Assembly (NCBI GenBank): GCA_017404555.1
Contig: JAFRCD010000008.1
Location: forward strand, 1-51,938
Source: Bacilli bacterium
GTDB taxonomy: Bacteria > Bacillota_I > Bacilli_A > RF39 > UBA660
DNA length: 51,938 bases
Direction of reading: 5' to 3'
In this document: piece by piece, positions 32,754 to 40,440 of the stretch
Position numbering within the stretch: position 1 is the stretch's first letter
How the letters are laid out: every line of letters starts with the position of its first letter
The notes under the pieces: generated by a model
Seen by the model: the letters and a program-made list of their open reading frames with translations, nothing else
What the model was told of the DNA's origin: nothing
Databases searched by the model: none
Made by a program: the position numbers and the translations under genes

Positions 32754-33197
32754 TTAATATATTTCTGTTTTAAACTCCTCAAATTTCATGTTTATGATTT
32801 TTGGATTCTTAATAATCAGTTTACATATTTTCTCATTATCTAAGCTTTGCATGCGTAAATACTCAACTATTTTCTCTACTTCATCTGGATTTACTGAATA
32901 CATTAAAGGATTTTTAGTAATGAGGGTTCTTAATTGATTGTGATCAAAACCTAATTCATTATAAATGTTTTCTAGTTCGTTTATCTTCTTTGAACTCTCT
33001 GTTAGCAGAAAAGGGTTAATATTAATTATTTTGATTATTTCATCCGGAAATAGGAACTTGTCTTCTAAAAAGGTAATAATTTTTCGCACATCATTATAAT
33101 CTAAATAGAAGACCCCATGGTTTAGTCTTTCGAAGCTATCTAACTCTAGCGCATCAAAACCATATTCGTGCAAGTATTCATATGTTTCATCTAACAT
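32754..33197 (-). CDS. mTERF-like helical repeat protein, unknown function
   Basis: 147 residues, no membrane segment. Three helical repeats can be read, each with a hydrophobic helix ending in Asn-Pro: IIKIININPFLL, LRTLITKNPLMY and ICKLIIKNPKII. The Asn-Pro pairs are exactly 35 residues apart. This period, the central Pro and the L/I pattern resemble mTERF repeats of organellar nucleic-acid-binding proteins. No established bacterial function. It follows the HNH gene by 6 bases with its own GGTGAT signal, so the two are probably one transcript. Confidence 0.65.
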   Translation of the reverse strand: MLDETYEYLHEYGFDALELDSFERLNHGVFYLDYNDVRKIITFLEDKFLFPDEIIKIININPFLLTESSKKINELENIYNELGFDHNQLRTLITKNPLMYSVNPDEVEKIVEYLRMQSLDNEKICKLIIKNPKIINMKFEEFKTEIY

Positions 33198-33203
33198 TTT
33201 AAA

Positions 33204-34859
33204 TCACCTTTTCTCCTTTCTTTGTTCTTCTTTTTGAATCTTATTATCAATACTAATATATTTATCAATATTATTTGTTTTTGCCCTTGCCACTAAGCTT
33301 TTATATATTTCATTTAAACTCTCATATTTTGAATCATGCAACAACTTTAATTCTTCCTCACTTAATCGCACTTTAAATGTTGCCCCACCTTTTGTTTTAA
33401 TAACCGTTTGCAGTGTTCTTCTAAACTTGCCAAGTTTTCTTGTTTGTGGATCTTTTGATTTTGAACTTGGTAGCTTCCCTCCATTATTCTCAACATAATA
33501 AATTAATTCAAAAAAAGGGGATACCTTTATTACTTCTTTATATTTGTTCTTGATTTCAATTTGACTAAGAATTGCCTTGTTTTTTGACAATTCTTGCAGC
33601 GCAAATTCCATTTTCTTTTTTATCTCGTCATCTACATATTCTATTTTTATTTTTTTCAATGTAGCTTTATATAAAATGTTTTTATATATTTTATTTAAAC
33701 TTTCATACTTGGAATTATGCAATTCTTTTAGTTCCTCTTTTGTCAATTTTGTTTTAAACGAATAATTGTTAACGTCTTGAATTCTATTACAAAATTTTCC
33801 TAAAATTTTTTCTTGTTTTGTTCTTGGATTTTTTCTGCTTGGTAGCTTCCCTCCATTATTCTCAACATAATTTATTAGCTGTCTGAATTTATCTCTTGGG
33901 CATAATTCTAATTCCTCTATAAACTTTTTAGTTTCTTCCTCAGTTAGTTTTTCCTTTGCTAAAACGTTTTGAATCTGACTACTTCCTAAATTATCAAAAT
34001 AACTGTATATAGATATATCATTTTTTTCTAATATGTTAGCGATATTATTTAGTCTTCTTGATATCTCCTCTCGTATTTCTTGTGGAGCTTTTACATCGTT
34101 TGGCATTGAATTTATCAACTCTGATAGATTGTATTTTAATGATATCGTTAAATATTCTCTTGATCCTGGATAAAATTTTTCTCTCAAAATATCTTTAAAA
34201 ATCGAATAAAACTCTTCGTATTTTTCTATTTCTTTAAACGCATTGTCATTTTTCATCCTTGCTATTTTTTCTTCATAGTATTTTTTGTTTTTGTCGTTAG
34301 ATAGGAGTGCTATACAATCATTTAAAAATGAAAAACTTTCTAATTGTCCCGTCATTTTTGTTTGTTCTAAAAGTTTTTTTTCATTAGAAAAATCTATTTC
34401 GTCTATTTCCCTATTAATTTCTTCTAATACAAGTTCTTCTTCTGAATCAATCATGAGTTGTATGTTTTCCCTTTGAAATACTTCCTCATAAGCACTAATC
34501 ATATAATCAATTAGCGTTTGTAATCTTGCCTCGGAAAAATATCCTGATTTTGGCCACCAATCAAGAAGATGCCTTGCTCCTTTTTCGTTTGGGCCATTTA
34601 TACTTTTTAGAGCTGGAATACAATTGAATAATACTGTCCCACCACCACAACTTATAGGAATTATATGCTCTAAAATCGCGGTTTCTTTGGTTAGTTCTTT
34701 ACCAGTATATGGACAAAAACATTTATCCTGTTGTTTATCATAATAGTATTTTTCAAAGTGTTTATTAATTTGCGTTGCGCTCAGCAAAGATATTTTATCT
34801 TTTGTGGCGGATCTTCTTAGATTGCAATATACTTGTTTTATACTTATTAGATTGATCAT
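33204..34859 (-). CDS. HNH nuclease-domain protein with two C-terminal helicase-associated-like repeats
   Basis: 551 residues. An HNH domain at about 45-95: CFCPYTGKEL, then ILEHIIPISCGGG with His65, Asn79 in FNCIPA and a further Asn and Lys. A long acidic, helical middle region follows. Two copies of a domain of about 70 residues lie at about 324-395 and 448-520, each with YVENNGGKLPS, LGKF and a KYESLN-IY end. They resemble helicase-associated (HA) DNA-binding repeats. No membrane or secretion signal. Its place between the rpsF operon and ychF marks it as accessory. Role (defence, homing or regulation) is unknown. Confidence 0.75.
   Translation of the reverse strand: MINLISIKQVYCNLRRSATKDKISLLSATQINKHFEKYYYDKQQDKCFCPYTGKELTKETAILEHIIPISCGGGTVLFNCIPALKSINGPNEKGARHLLDWWPKSGYFSEARLQTLIDYMISAYEEVFQRENIQLMIDSEEELVLEEINREIDEIDFSNEKKLLEQTKMTGQLESFSFLNDCIALLSNDKNKKYYEEKIARMKNDNAFKEIEKYEEFYSIFKDILREKFYPGSREYLTISLKYNLSELINSMPNDVKAPQEIREEISRRLNNIANILEKNDISIYSYFDNLGSSQIQNVLAKEKLTEEETKKFIEELELCPRDKFRQLINYVENNGGKLPSRKNPRTKQEKILGKFCNRIQDVNNYSFKTKLTKEELKELHNSKYESLNKIYKNILYKATLKKIKIEYVDDEIKKKMEFALQELSKNKAILSQIEIKNKYKEVIKVSPFFELIYYVENNGGKLPSSKSKDPQTRKLGKFRRTLQTVIKTKGGATFKVRLSEEELKLLHDSKYESLNEIYKSLVARAKTNNIDKYISIDNKIQKEEQRKEKR
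33466..33499 (-). repeat. 34-base direct repeat within the HNH gene, copy 1
   Basis: Identical to 33838-33871. It codes for the YVENNGGKLPS segment of the second C-terminal repeat. Exact DNA identity over 34 bases, in domains that otherwise differ, suggests recent duplication or gene conversion. Confidence 0.8.
33838..33871 (-). repeat. 34-base direct repeat within the HNH gene, copy 2
   Basis: Identical to 33466-33499, 372 bases (124 codons) away and in the same frame. It codes for the first of the two YVENNGGKLPS segments. Confidence 0.8.
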
Positions 34860-34878
34860 ATTATATCACCTATAATAA

Positions 34879-34887
34879 ATTATATCA
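34879..34887 (-). promoter_or_regulatory. Candidate extended -10 promoter of the HNH gene
   Basis: TG-A-TATAAT on the minus strand (TATAAT at 34879-34884) just after the ychF terminator and about 20 bases before the HNH start. No convincing -35 is visible. Confidence 0.4.
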
Positions 34888-34917
34888 TAAAAAAGAAAGC
34901 ACTTAAATGTTCTTTCT
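34886..34917 (-). terminator. Terminator of ychF
   Basis: AAGAAAG with CTTTCTT and an inner ACA/TGT-type pairing, followed by TTTTT on the minus strand, immediately after the ychF stop. Confidence 0.6.
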
Positions 34918-36018
34918 TTATACATTAAATCTAAAATGGCAGATGTCTCCGTCTTGCATTAAATAGTCTTTTCCTTCTAGTCTAGCTTTACCTGCTTCTT
35001 TTACTTTTAATTCGCTACCACATTCAATTAAATCCTCATATGATATTACTTCTGCTCTGATAAAACCCTTTTCAAAATCTGTATGAATAATACCGGCACA
35101 TTCTTTAGCATTCATCCCTTTTTTAAAGGTCCAAGCTCTTACTTCATCTTTACCTACGGTGAAATATGTAGCTAGTCCTAAAATATCATAGGTAGTTTTA
35201 ATTACTTGGTCTAATCCTGACGAAGAAAGTCCTAAACCTTCCAACATCTCTTTTTTCTCGTCTTCTGGCATATCCGCTAGATCTTCCTCTAACTTAGCAC
35301 ATATCGTGATGACTTTAGAATTTTCCTTATTAGCATACTCTTTTAGACTCTTAACAAACTCATTATCTTCTTTATCTAAATCATCCTCAGATATATTAGC
35401 TAAGTAAATAACTGGTTTTAAAGTTAGAAAGCTAAATGATTTTAAAGCAAAGAGTTCTTCTTTGGTGAAGTCTAATAGTCTTAATGGTTTACTTTCTTCT
35501 AAGGCTTTTTTACTTTTCTCTAACGCCCCCAACTCAATAAGGTCATTTTTATCTTTAGTAGTTTTTGCCTTTTTACCCATTCTTTCAATTCTATTATTAA
35601 TTATTTCTAAATCTGCTAAGGCTAGTTCTAGATTAATGGTTTCAACATCTCTTATGGGATCAATACTTCCATCAACATGGATAATCTTACCGTCGTCAAA
35701 GCATCTTACTACTTCAACAATAGCATCTACTTCTCTAATATGTGATAAAAACTTATTACCTAATCCCTCTCCTTGAGAAGCACCTTTAACTAATCCGGCA
35801 ATGTCGGTGAATTCAAAAGTAGTTGGTATTTTTTTATGAGGTTCGTACATCTCATTTAATTTTTCTACTCTTTCGTCTGGTACTGTTACTACACCAACGT
35901 TGGGTTCAATAGTGGCGAACGGATAGTTTTCTGCTAAAATCTTCTGTTTAGTAATAGCATTAAATAATGTACTCTTCCCCACGTTTGGTAATCCAATTAT
36001 TCCTGCTTTTAAACTCAT
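34918..36018 (-). CDS. ychF: Redox-regulated ATPase YchF (Obg family)
   Basis: Universally conserved P-loop protein that hydrolyses ATP and associates with ribosomes. 366 residues. G1 is GLPNVGKSTLFNAIT, switch region FEFTDIAGLVKGASQGEG, and NISEDD replaces the usual G4 NKxD, as in ATP-preferring YchF. The C-terminal TGS domain (YDILGLATYFTVGKDEVRAW) is present. Start after AGAAGTGATT. In Bacillus the homologue is yyaF, beside rpsF, in the same order. Confidence 0.97.
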   Translation of the reverse strand: MSLKAGIIGLPNVGKSTLFNAITKQKILAENYPFATIEPNVGVVTVPDERVEKLNEMYEPHKKIPTTFEFTDIAGLVKGASQGEGLGNKFLSHIREVDAIVEVVRCFDDGKIIHVDGSIDPIRDVETINLELALADLEIINNRIERMGKKAKTTKDKNDLIELGALEKSKKALEESKPLRLLDFTKEELFALKSFSFLTLKPVIYLANISEDDLDKEDNEFVKSLKEYANKENSKVITICAKLEEDLADMPEDEKKEMLEGLGLSSSGLDQVIKTTYDILGLATYFTVGKDEVRAWTFKKGMNAKECAGIIHTDFEKGFIRAEVISYEDLIECGSELKVKEAGKARLEGKDYLMQDGDICHFRFNV

Positions 36019-36045
36019 GTAATCACTTCTTTCTCTTCTGTATTA

Positions 36046-36078
36046 TAACATAAAAAAAGAGTATTTCTACTCTTAAAT
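36046..36078 (-). terminator. Terminator of the AbgT-type transporter gene
   Basis: AAGAGTA-gaaa-TACTCTT followed by TTTTT on the minus strand. The stem overlaps the stop codon. Confidence 0.8.
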
Positions 36079-37665
36079 TGTTGGATATACTCCTGGTCCA
36101 ATTGGTAAACCAATTAAATACCAAGCTACAATTATAAAAATCCAAATGGCCATACTTATCCAAAAATAAGGAAGGGTAAAGCCAATAGCCTTTCTAATAG
36201 TAATTGGTTTGTCTTTATGAAGGTTATAGACATTTAAGAAACCAATATAAACAACAAAGGCCGCTAAAAGAGGAGTCATTCCATTAGTAATTGAATCTCC
36301 TGCTCGCATAATTACTTGAGCAAATGGAGCTGATATATTAGATTGCATTAGCATTGGTACAACAACTGGTGAGAAAATCTGCCATTTTGCTGCTGGTGTT
36401 GTTAAGAATAGGTTTGATACAGCAATTAATAAGATTACTGCAATAATCAAAGCTATTCCTGAAAAACTCAAGTGATTTAGTAAATTAGCTAACCAAGCTG
36501 TAATGACAATTCCGATATTAGTCTTCTTGAAGACCGCTATAAATTGGGAAACAACGAAAATTAAAATAATGACACTTCCCAAGTTAGAGAATACTTTAGA
36601 TGAGTTTTCAATTAATTGTTTATCGTTTTTAAACTTATGAGCTCCAAATGAATAAGCAAGTCCCATTGTTAAGAATAAGATACATATTAAGTAAGTAAAT
36701 CCATCTTGAAAATAAGAAGCTTCACCAAACAATTGGTTCAAATAAGTCTTTTGGCTCATGTCTAATAATAATCCTGATCTTGGTAATCCTGGAATAATCA
36801 TATAGATGAAAGCCAATGTTACAACTATAGCTGTAATCATGGCAAAGCGTAATCCTCTATTCTCATTACGATCTTTTTCTAGTTTCTGTTGTTCCTGCTT
36901 TTCTAAATCTATATATTCTAATTCTAGAGTTTTAGATATATCATCACCTTCACGATATTTCCCTATCTTTGGAGCAATGAACTTTTCAACGACAAAGGTT
37001 CCAGCAAAGGATAAAGCTATTGTCGTAAATATAATAAAGAATAAGTTAGATGTTAAGGCAATATGAGCATTACCATCAATTAGATAAGCGGCACTCGTAG
37101 TGTAAGGAATAAGTGATACTTCCATTGATCCAATAAATAGTGATACTCCATAACCATAAGCCACCGCACAGAAAGCAGTAACTATACCTAATATTGGATT
37201 TCTTTTATTAGTTAAATAAATACTCGCTACTAGTGGTATTAATATTACATAACCAATATCATTGATTAATGATGAAAATATAGCAATTAATATAATGAAA
37301 TAAGTAAGTACTGATTTAGGTACTTTTCGTAAATGTCTTTTAGCTAGAGCTTCAGTAAAGCCTGATGCTTCAGCTACACTTACACCAATCATTGAAATAA
37401 GTAGCATTCCTAATGGAGCAAAACTAATAAAGTTTTTACTGGCACTACTTATTAAAAAGTTAAGACCATAAAAATTAAATAAATTCTCAACCGTTACTAG
37501 ATTTGGTTCTAATTCTCCCGTTATCTTATTAACAGTATCATATGTAGCTTGCATTTGGAAAGCTGAACATATCGCACTTAAAACCATTACAAACAAGGTT
37601 AAAAAGATAAATACTGTTATCGGATGAAAATAAAATTTTTTGAGTTTCCTTTTTCGGTATTTCAT
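36073..37665 (-). CDS. AbgT family transporter
   Basis: About 530 residues with some 11-13 membrane segments. The AbgT (p-aminobenzoyl-glutamate/antimetabolite efflux) family is suggested by GMLLISMIGVSVAEASGF, by LINDIGYVILIPL, and by the C-terminal RAGDSITNGMTPLLAAFVVY hairpin region. Either of two adjacent ATGs could start it; the second is better spaced from GGAG. It is one of few metabolic or transport genes here and is inserted between ychF and the DUF951 gene; transported substrate unknown. Confidence 0.88.
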   Translation of the reverse strand: MKYRKRKLKKFYFHPITVFIFLTLFVMVLSAICSAFQMQATYDTVNKITGELEPNLVTVENLFNFYGLNFLISSASKNFISFAPLGMLLISMIGVSVAEASGFTEALAKRHLRKVPKSVLTYFIILIAIFSSLINDIGYVILIPLVASIYLTNKRNPILGIVTAFCAVAYGYGVSLFIGSMEVSLIPYTTSAAYLIDGNAHIALTSNLFFIIFTTIALSFAGTFVVEKFIAPKIGKYREGDDISKTLELEYIDLEKQEQQKLEKDRNENRGLRFAMITAIVVTLAFIYMIIPGLPRSGLLLDMSQKTYLNQLFGEASYFQDGFTYLICILFLTMGLAYSFGAHKFKNDKQLIENSSKVFSNLGSVIILIFVVSQFIAVFKKTNIGIVITAWLANLLNHLSFSGIALIIAVILLIAVSNLFLTTPAAKWQIFSPVVVPMLMQSNISAPFAQVIMRAGDSITNGMTPLLAAFVVYIGFLNVYNLHKDKPITIRKAIGFTLPYFWISMAIWIFIIVAWYLIGLPIGPGVYPTI

Positions 37666-37669
37666 CATA

Positions 37670-37861
37670 TCACTCCACTATTTTTTTTAATTTCTTATTG
37701 AATTCAATTCGTGGCATAAATAAACTTCTACCACAATTTAAACATTTTATTTTTATATCAGCACCTAATTTAGTTATTTCCCATAGATTTTCACCACAGG
37801 GATGCTGTTTCTTCATAATTACTTTACTTCCTACTTTATAATTTAGGTTTTTACTTTCCAT
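37670..37861 (-). CDS. yyzM: DUF951 family small zinc-ribbon-like protein (YyzM-like)
   Basis: 63 residues from the ATG preceded by GAGGTGCACA. Pattern: YKVGSKVIMKKQHPCGENLW, then GADIKIKCLNCGRSLFMPR. One Cys in HPCG and a CxxC pair are conserved in the family; function unknown. It overlaps mscS by 11 bases. In Bacilli the DUF951 gene lies between ychF and parB/mscS, as here. Confidence 0.9.
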   Translation of the reverse strand: MESKNLNYKVGSKVIMKKQHPCGENLWEITKLGADIKIKCLNCGRSLFMPRIEFNKKLKKIVE

Positions 37862-38669
37862 TGTGCACCTCAATTTGTTGATAAGGAATCTTTATTTTAG
37901 CTTCTTCTAATTTATCTTTTATAGCTTTACGCATAATTCTTTGTGTTACATACTGATTCATTGAATCAACCAAGACACACATTCTATAGACAACAGCAGA
38001 ACTACTTAAATCTTCAATTCCCCATACTTCAACAGGTCCTTTTGTATTTTCTAAACTCTTATCTAATTCTCCGGCAATCTTTTCTAATGTATTTAGTACT
38101 TCATCTGTATTAGCTTTGTAATCAATAGCGATATCAACTAGGGCTAGTGAATCCTCTAAATTATAATTAATAACTTCGGTAATAGTGTGGTTAGCAATTA
38201 TCTTAGTTGCCCCTTTAAAGTCCTGGATTCTAGTACTCCGTAAACTAATTAAGGTGACTTTTCCCATGAAATCACCAATTTTAATGGTGTCTCCAATTTC
38301 ATATTGATCTTCACTGACAATAGATATTCCAGCTAAAATATCTTTAATAAAATCTTGGAATGCTAATCCAACGATTGCTGCTGTAATACCCAATCCAGTA
38401 ATAATAGATCTAACATCTACTTTAAAGACAGTTAGTATTGATATAATAACTGAAATAATTATTAAGTATTTTATGATGTTTAAAATAAGAGCATTGATTG
38501 TAGTAATTCTTTTTTTATAATGTCTTTTCTTAACAAAACGTTTATGCATGTTAGTATTTATAACTGCTTTTAAAATATAATAAACAATTACACCTATAAA
38601 TATATATACTATAGGTCTCACTATATAGTTTAAATCAATGTCTATAGCATCAAACATAGTCACTAGCAT
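37851..38669 (-). CDS. mscS: Small-conductance mechanosensitive channel (MscS family)
   Basis: Opens on hypo-osmotic shock. 272 residues. Three N-terminal membrane segments; the pore helix region reads GLGITAAIVGLAFQDFIKDI, and the beta domain EDQYEIGDTIKIGDFMGKV. Short MscS, like YkuT. Start after GGAGG. Located between parB and the DUF951 gene, a common placement in Firmicutes. Confidence 0.94.
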   Translation of the reverse strand: MLVTMFDAIDIDLNYIVRPIVYIFIGVIVYYILKAVINTNMHKRFVKKRHYKKRITTINALILNIIKYLIIISVIISILTVFKVDVRSIITGLGITAAIVGLAFQDFIKDILAGISIVSEDQYEIGDTIKIGDFMGKVTLISLRSTRIQDFKGATKIIANHTITEVINYNLEDSLALVDIAIDYKANTDEVLNTLEKIAGELDKSLENTKGPVEVWGIEDLSSSAVVYRMCVLVDSMNQYVTQRIMRKAIKDKLEEAKIKIPYQQIEVHNGK

Positions 38670-38677
38670 ATTTCCTC

Positions 38678-39559
38678 CTAATTATTCAATTTCATTATCT
38701 CTAATATTCTATTTAAATCATTATTGTTAGCAAAGCTAATCTCTATTCTGCCTTTTTTAATTTTTACCTTAGTTCCTAACTTTTCTACCAATTGCTCTTC
38801 AACATATTGATATTCGTCGTCTCTTTCTTTATTCTTGTTTATTTTGTGCTTTCTTTCATAAACTTTATCAGATGAGGTTATCTCTTCTATTTGACGAACA
38901 CTTAAATCTTCTTTAACTATTCTTTTAGCTAGTTCTTCGATTTGTTCTCTATCTTCTAATTTAGAAAGTACTCTAGCGTGTCCCATAGAAATTTCTTTAG
39001 CTTCTATCCTGTTTAATACTTCCTCTGGTAAAGTTAAGATTCCTAACATATTGGTTATATGACTTCTACTTTTACCTAGTTTTTGAGCTAATTGTTCTTG
39101 TGTTATTCCTAAGCTTTCTAAAAGTTTTTGATAAGCTCTTGCTTCTTCAACAGCATTTAAATCTTCTCTTTGAAGATTTTCTAAAAGAGCTATCTCCATC
39201 ATTTCTTCATCAGTAAAATCTCTAATAATAGCTGGTATTTCTTCTAGACCTGCAATAGTAGCTGCTTTTACCCTTCTCTCTCCAGCAATTATTTCATAAC
39301 CTTTAATACTTTTCTTAACGATAATTGGTTGAAATACTCCGTGTTCTTTAATGGAATCAGCTAATTCATTTAAAGCTGTTTGATCAAAATTTGTTCTTGG
39401 TTGGTACGGATTACTGCGTAATTCGTCTAGTTTTATTTTAACTATTTCTTCTTTAGGAGTTGAAGTAATTATCTTTTCCTCCATCTTATTATAGTTAAGA
39501 GGTTCATTGTTAAATAATTCCTCTAACCCTCTTCCTAGGGCTCTTCTTTTAGTTTCCAT
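38678..39559 (-). CDS. parB: Chromosome partitioning protein ParB (Spo0J)
   Basis: CTP-dependent DNA clamp that loads at parS and recruits SMC. 293 residues from ATG; the frame overlaps parA by 11 bases. Motifs: ELRSNPYQPRTNFD, then GERRVKAATIAGLEEIPAI with the GERR CTP box, ENLQREDLNAVEEA, and an HTH (TQEQLAQKLGKSRSHITNML). The N-terminal RRALGRGLEELF is the ParA-contact region. No clear parS (TGTTNCACGTGAAACA) was noticed by eye. Confidence 0.97.
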   Translation of the reverse strand: METKRRALGRGLEELFNNEPLNYNKMEEKIITSTPKEEIVKIKLDELRSNPYQPRTNFDQTALNELADSIKEHGVFQPIIVKKSIKGYEIIAGERRVKAATIAGLEEIPAIIRDFTDEEMMEIALLENLQREDLNAVEEARAYQKLLESLGITQEQLAQKLGKSRSHITNMLGILTLPEEVLNRIEAKEISMGHARVLSKLEDREQIEELAKRIVKEDLSVRQIEEITSSDKVYERKHKINKNKERDDEYQYVEEQLVEKLGTKVKIKKGRIEISFANNNDLNRILEIMKLNN

Positions 39560-40334
39560 TACGAGCAATCACTTCCTTCGCTAAATTAATATAGGCTTCA
39601 GACCCCCTACTTTTAGGATCATAAGCAATAATTGGTTCTCCATGTGATGGAGCTTCAGTAAGTCTTATTAGTCTTGGTATTATTGTATTATATACTCTTT
39701 CTTTAAAGAACTTTCTGATATCTTCTACGACTTCAAAACCTAAATTAGTCCGAGAATCTAGCATTGTAAGTAATACTCCTTCAATGTCTAAGTTAGGATT
39801 TAAAGACTTTTGAGCTAACATAATAGTGTTTAATAACTGCATTATTCCCTCTAAGGCGAAGAACTCACATTGAACTGGTATAATAACAGAGTCAGATGCT
39901 GTTAAAGCATTAGTAGTTATAAGTCCTAATGATGGTGGACAATCCATAATAACAAAATCAAAACTATCTTTTACACTATCAATATGTTTTTTTAGTTGTC
40001 CCCCTTTATTAAAATCAACCGTAGTTTGACTTTTTTCTAATAATTCAATGTCTAGACCTGCTAAATTAATAGTAGCTGCTATAACAAATAAATTTTTATA
40101 TTTTGTTTTAATAATGGCATCATTAATAGAACATTTACCGGTGAAAACATCATAAATACTTTTCTCTATTTCCCCCTTATTAATACCTACTCCGGTACTA
40201 GTATTTCCTTGGGGATCTAAATCAACTAAAAGAACCTTTTTACCTAAGGCTGCAAGAGAGGCAGAAAGATTAATACTGGTAGTTGTTTTACCGACCCCGC
40301 CTTTTTGATTTACTAATGAAATAACCTTTCCCAT
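39549..40334 (-). CDS. parA: Chromosome partitioning ATPase ParA (Soj)
   Basis: 261 residues. Deviant Walker A KGGVGKTTTSINLSA (signature Lys present), Walker A' FVIMDCPPSLG. Binds DNA as an ATP dimer and in Bacillus also regulates DnaA. Start after AGGTGATTTT. A TGG-TACAAT extended -10 lies upstream. Coupled to parB by overlap. Confidence 0.97.
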   Translation of the reverse strand: MGKVISLVNQKGGVGKTTTSINLSASLAALGKKVLLVDLDPQGNTSTGVGINKGEIEKSIYDVFTGKCSINDAIIKTKYKNLFVIAATINLAGLDIELLEKSQTTVDFNKGGQLKKHIDSVKDSFDFVIMDCPPSLGLITTNALTASDSVIIPVQCEFFALEGIMQLLNTIMLAQKSLNPNLDIEGVLLTMLDSRTNLGFEVVEDIRKFFKERVYNTIIPRLIRLTEAPSHGEPIIAYDPKSRGSEAYINLAKEVIARNGN

Positions 40335-40403
40335 AAAATCACCTATTTCTAATCAGTTCTAAATAATATTGTACCAAAAAAATATGTCTTTTGGAAGATT
40401 TTA

Positions 40404-40440
40404 TAGAAAAAAGAAAAGATTTAATTTTCTTCATCTTTTC
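40404..40440 (-). terminator. Terminator of the Noc-like gene
   Basis: GAAAAGAT (40433-40440 on minus) pairs with ATCTTTTC (40413-40420), then TTTTTTC. The stem contains the last codons. Confidence 0.7.

Noticed and set aside
33204-34859. HNH protein as a Cas9, IscB or group I intron homing enzyme
   Set aside because: No RuvC motifs, no CRISPR repeats nearby and no intron interrupting a flanking gene; only the HNH resemblance remains.
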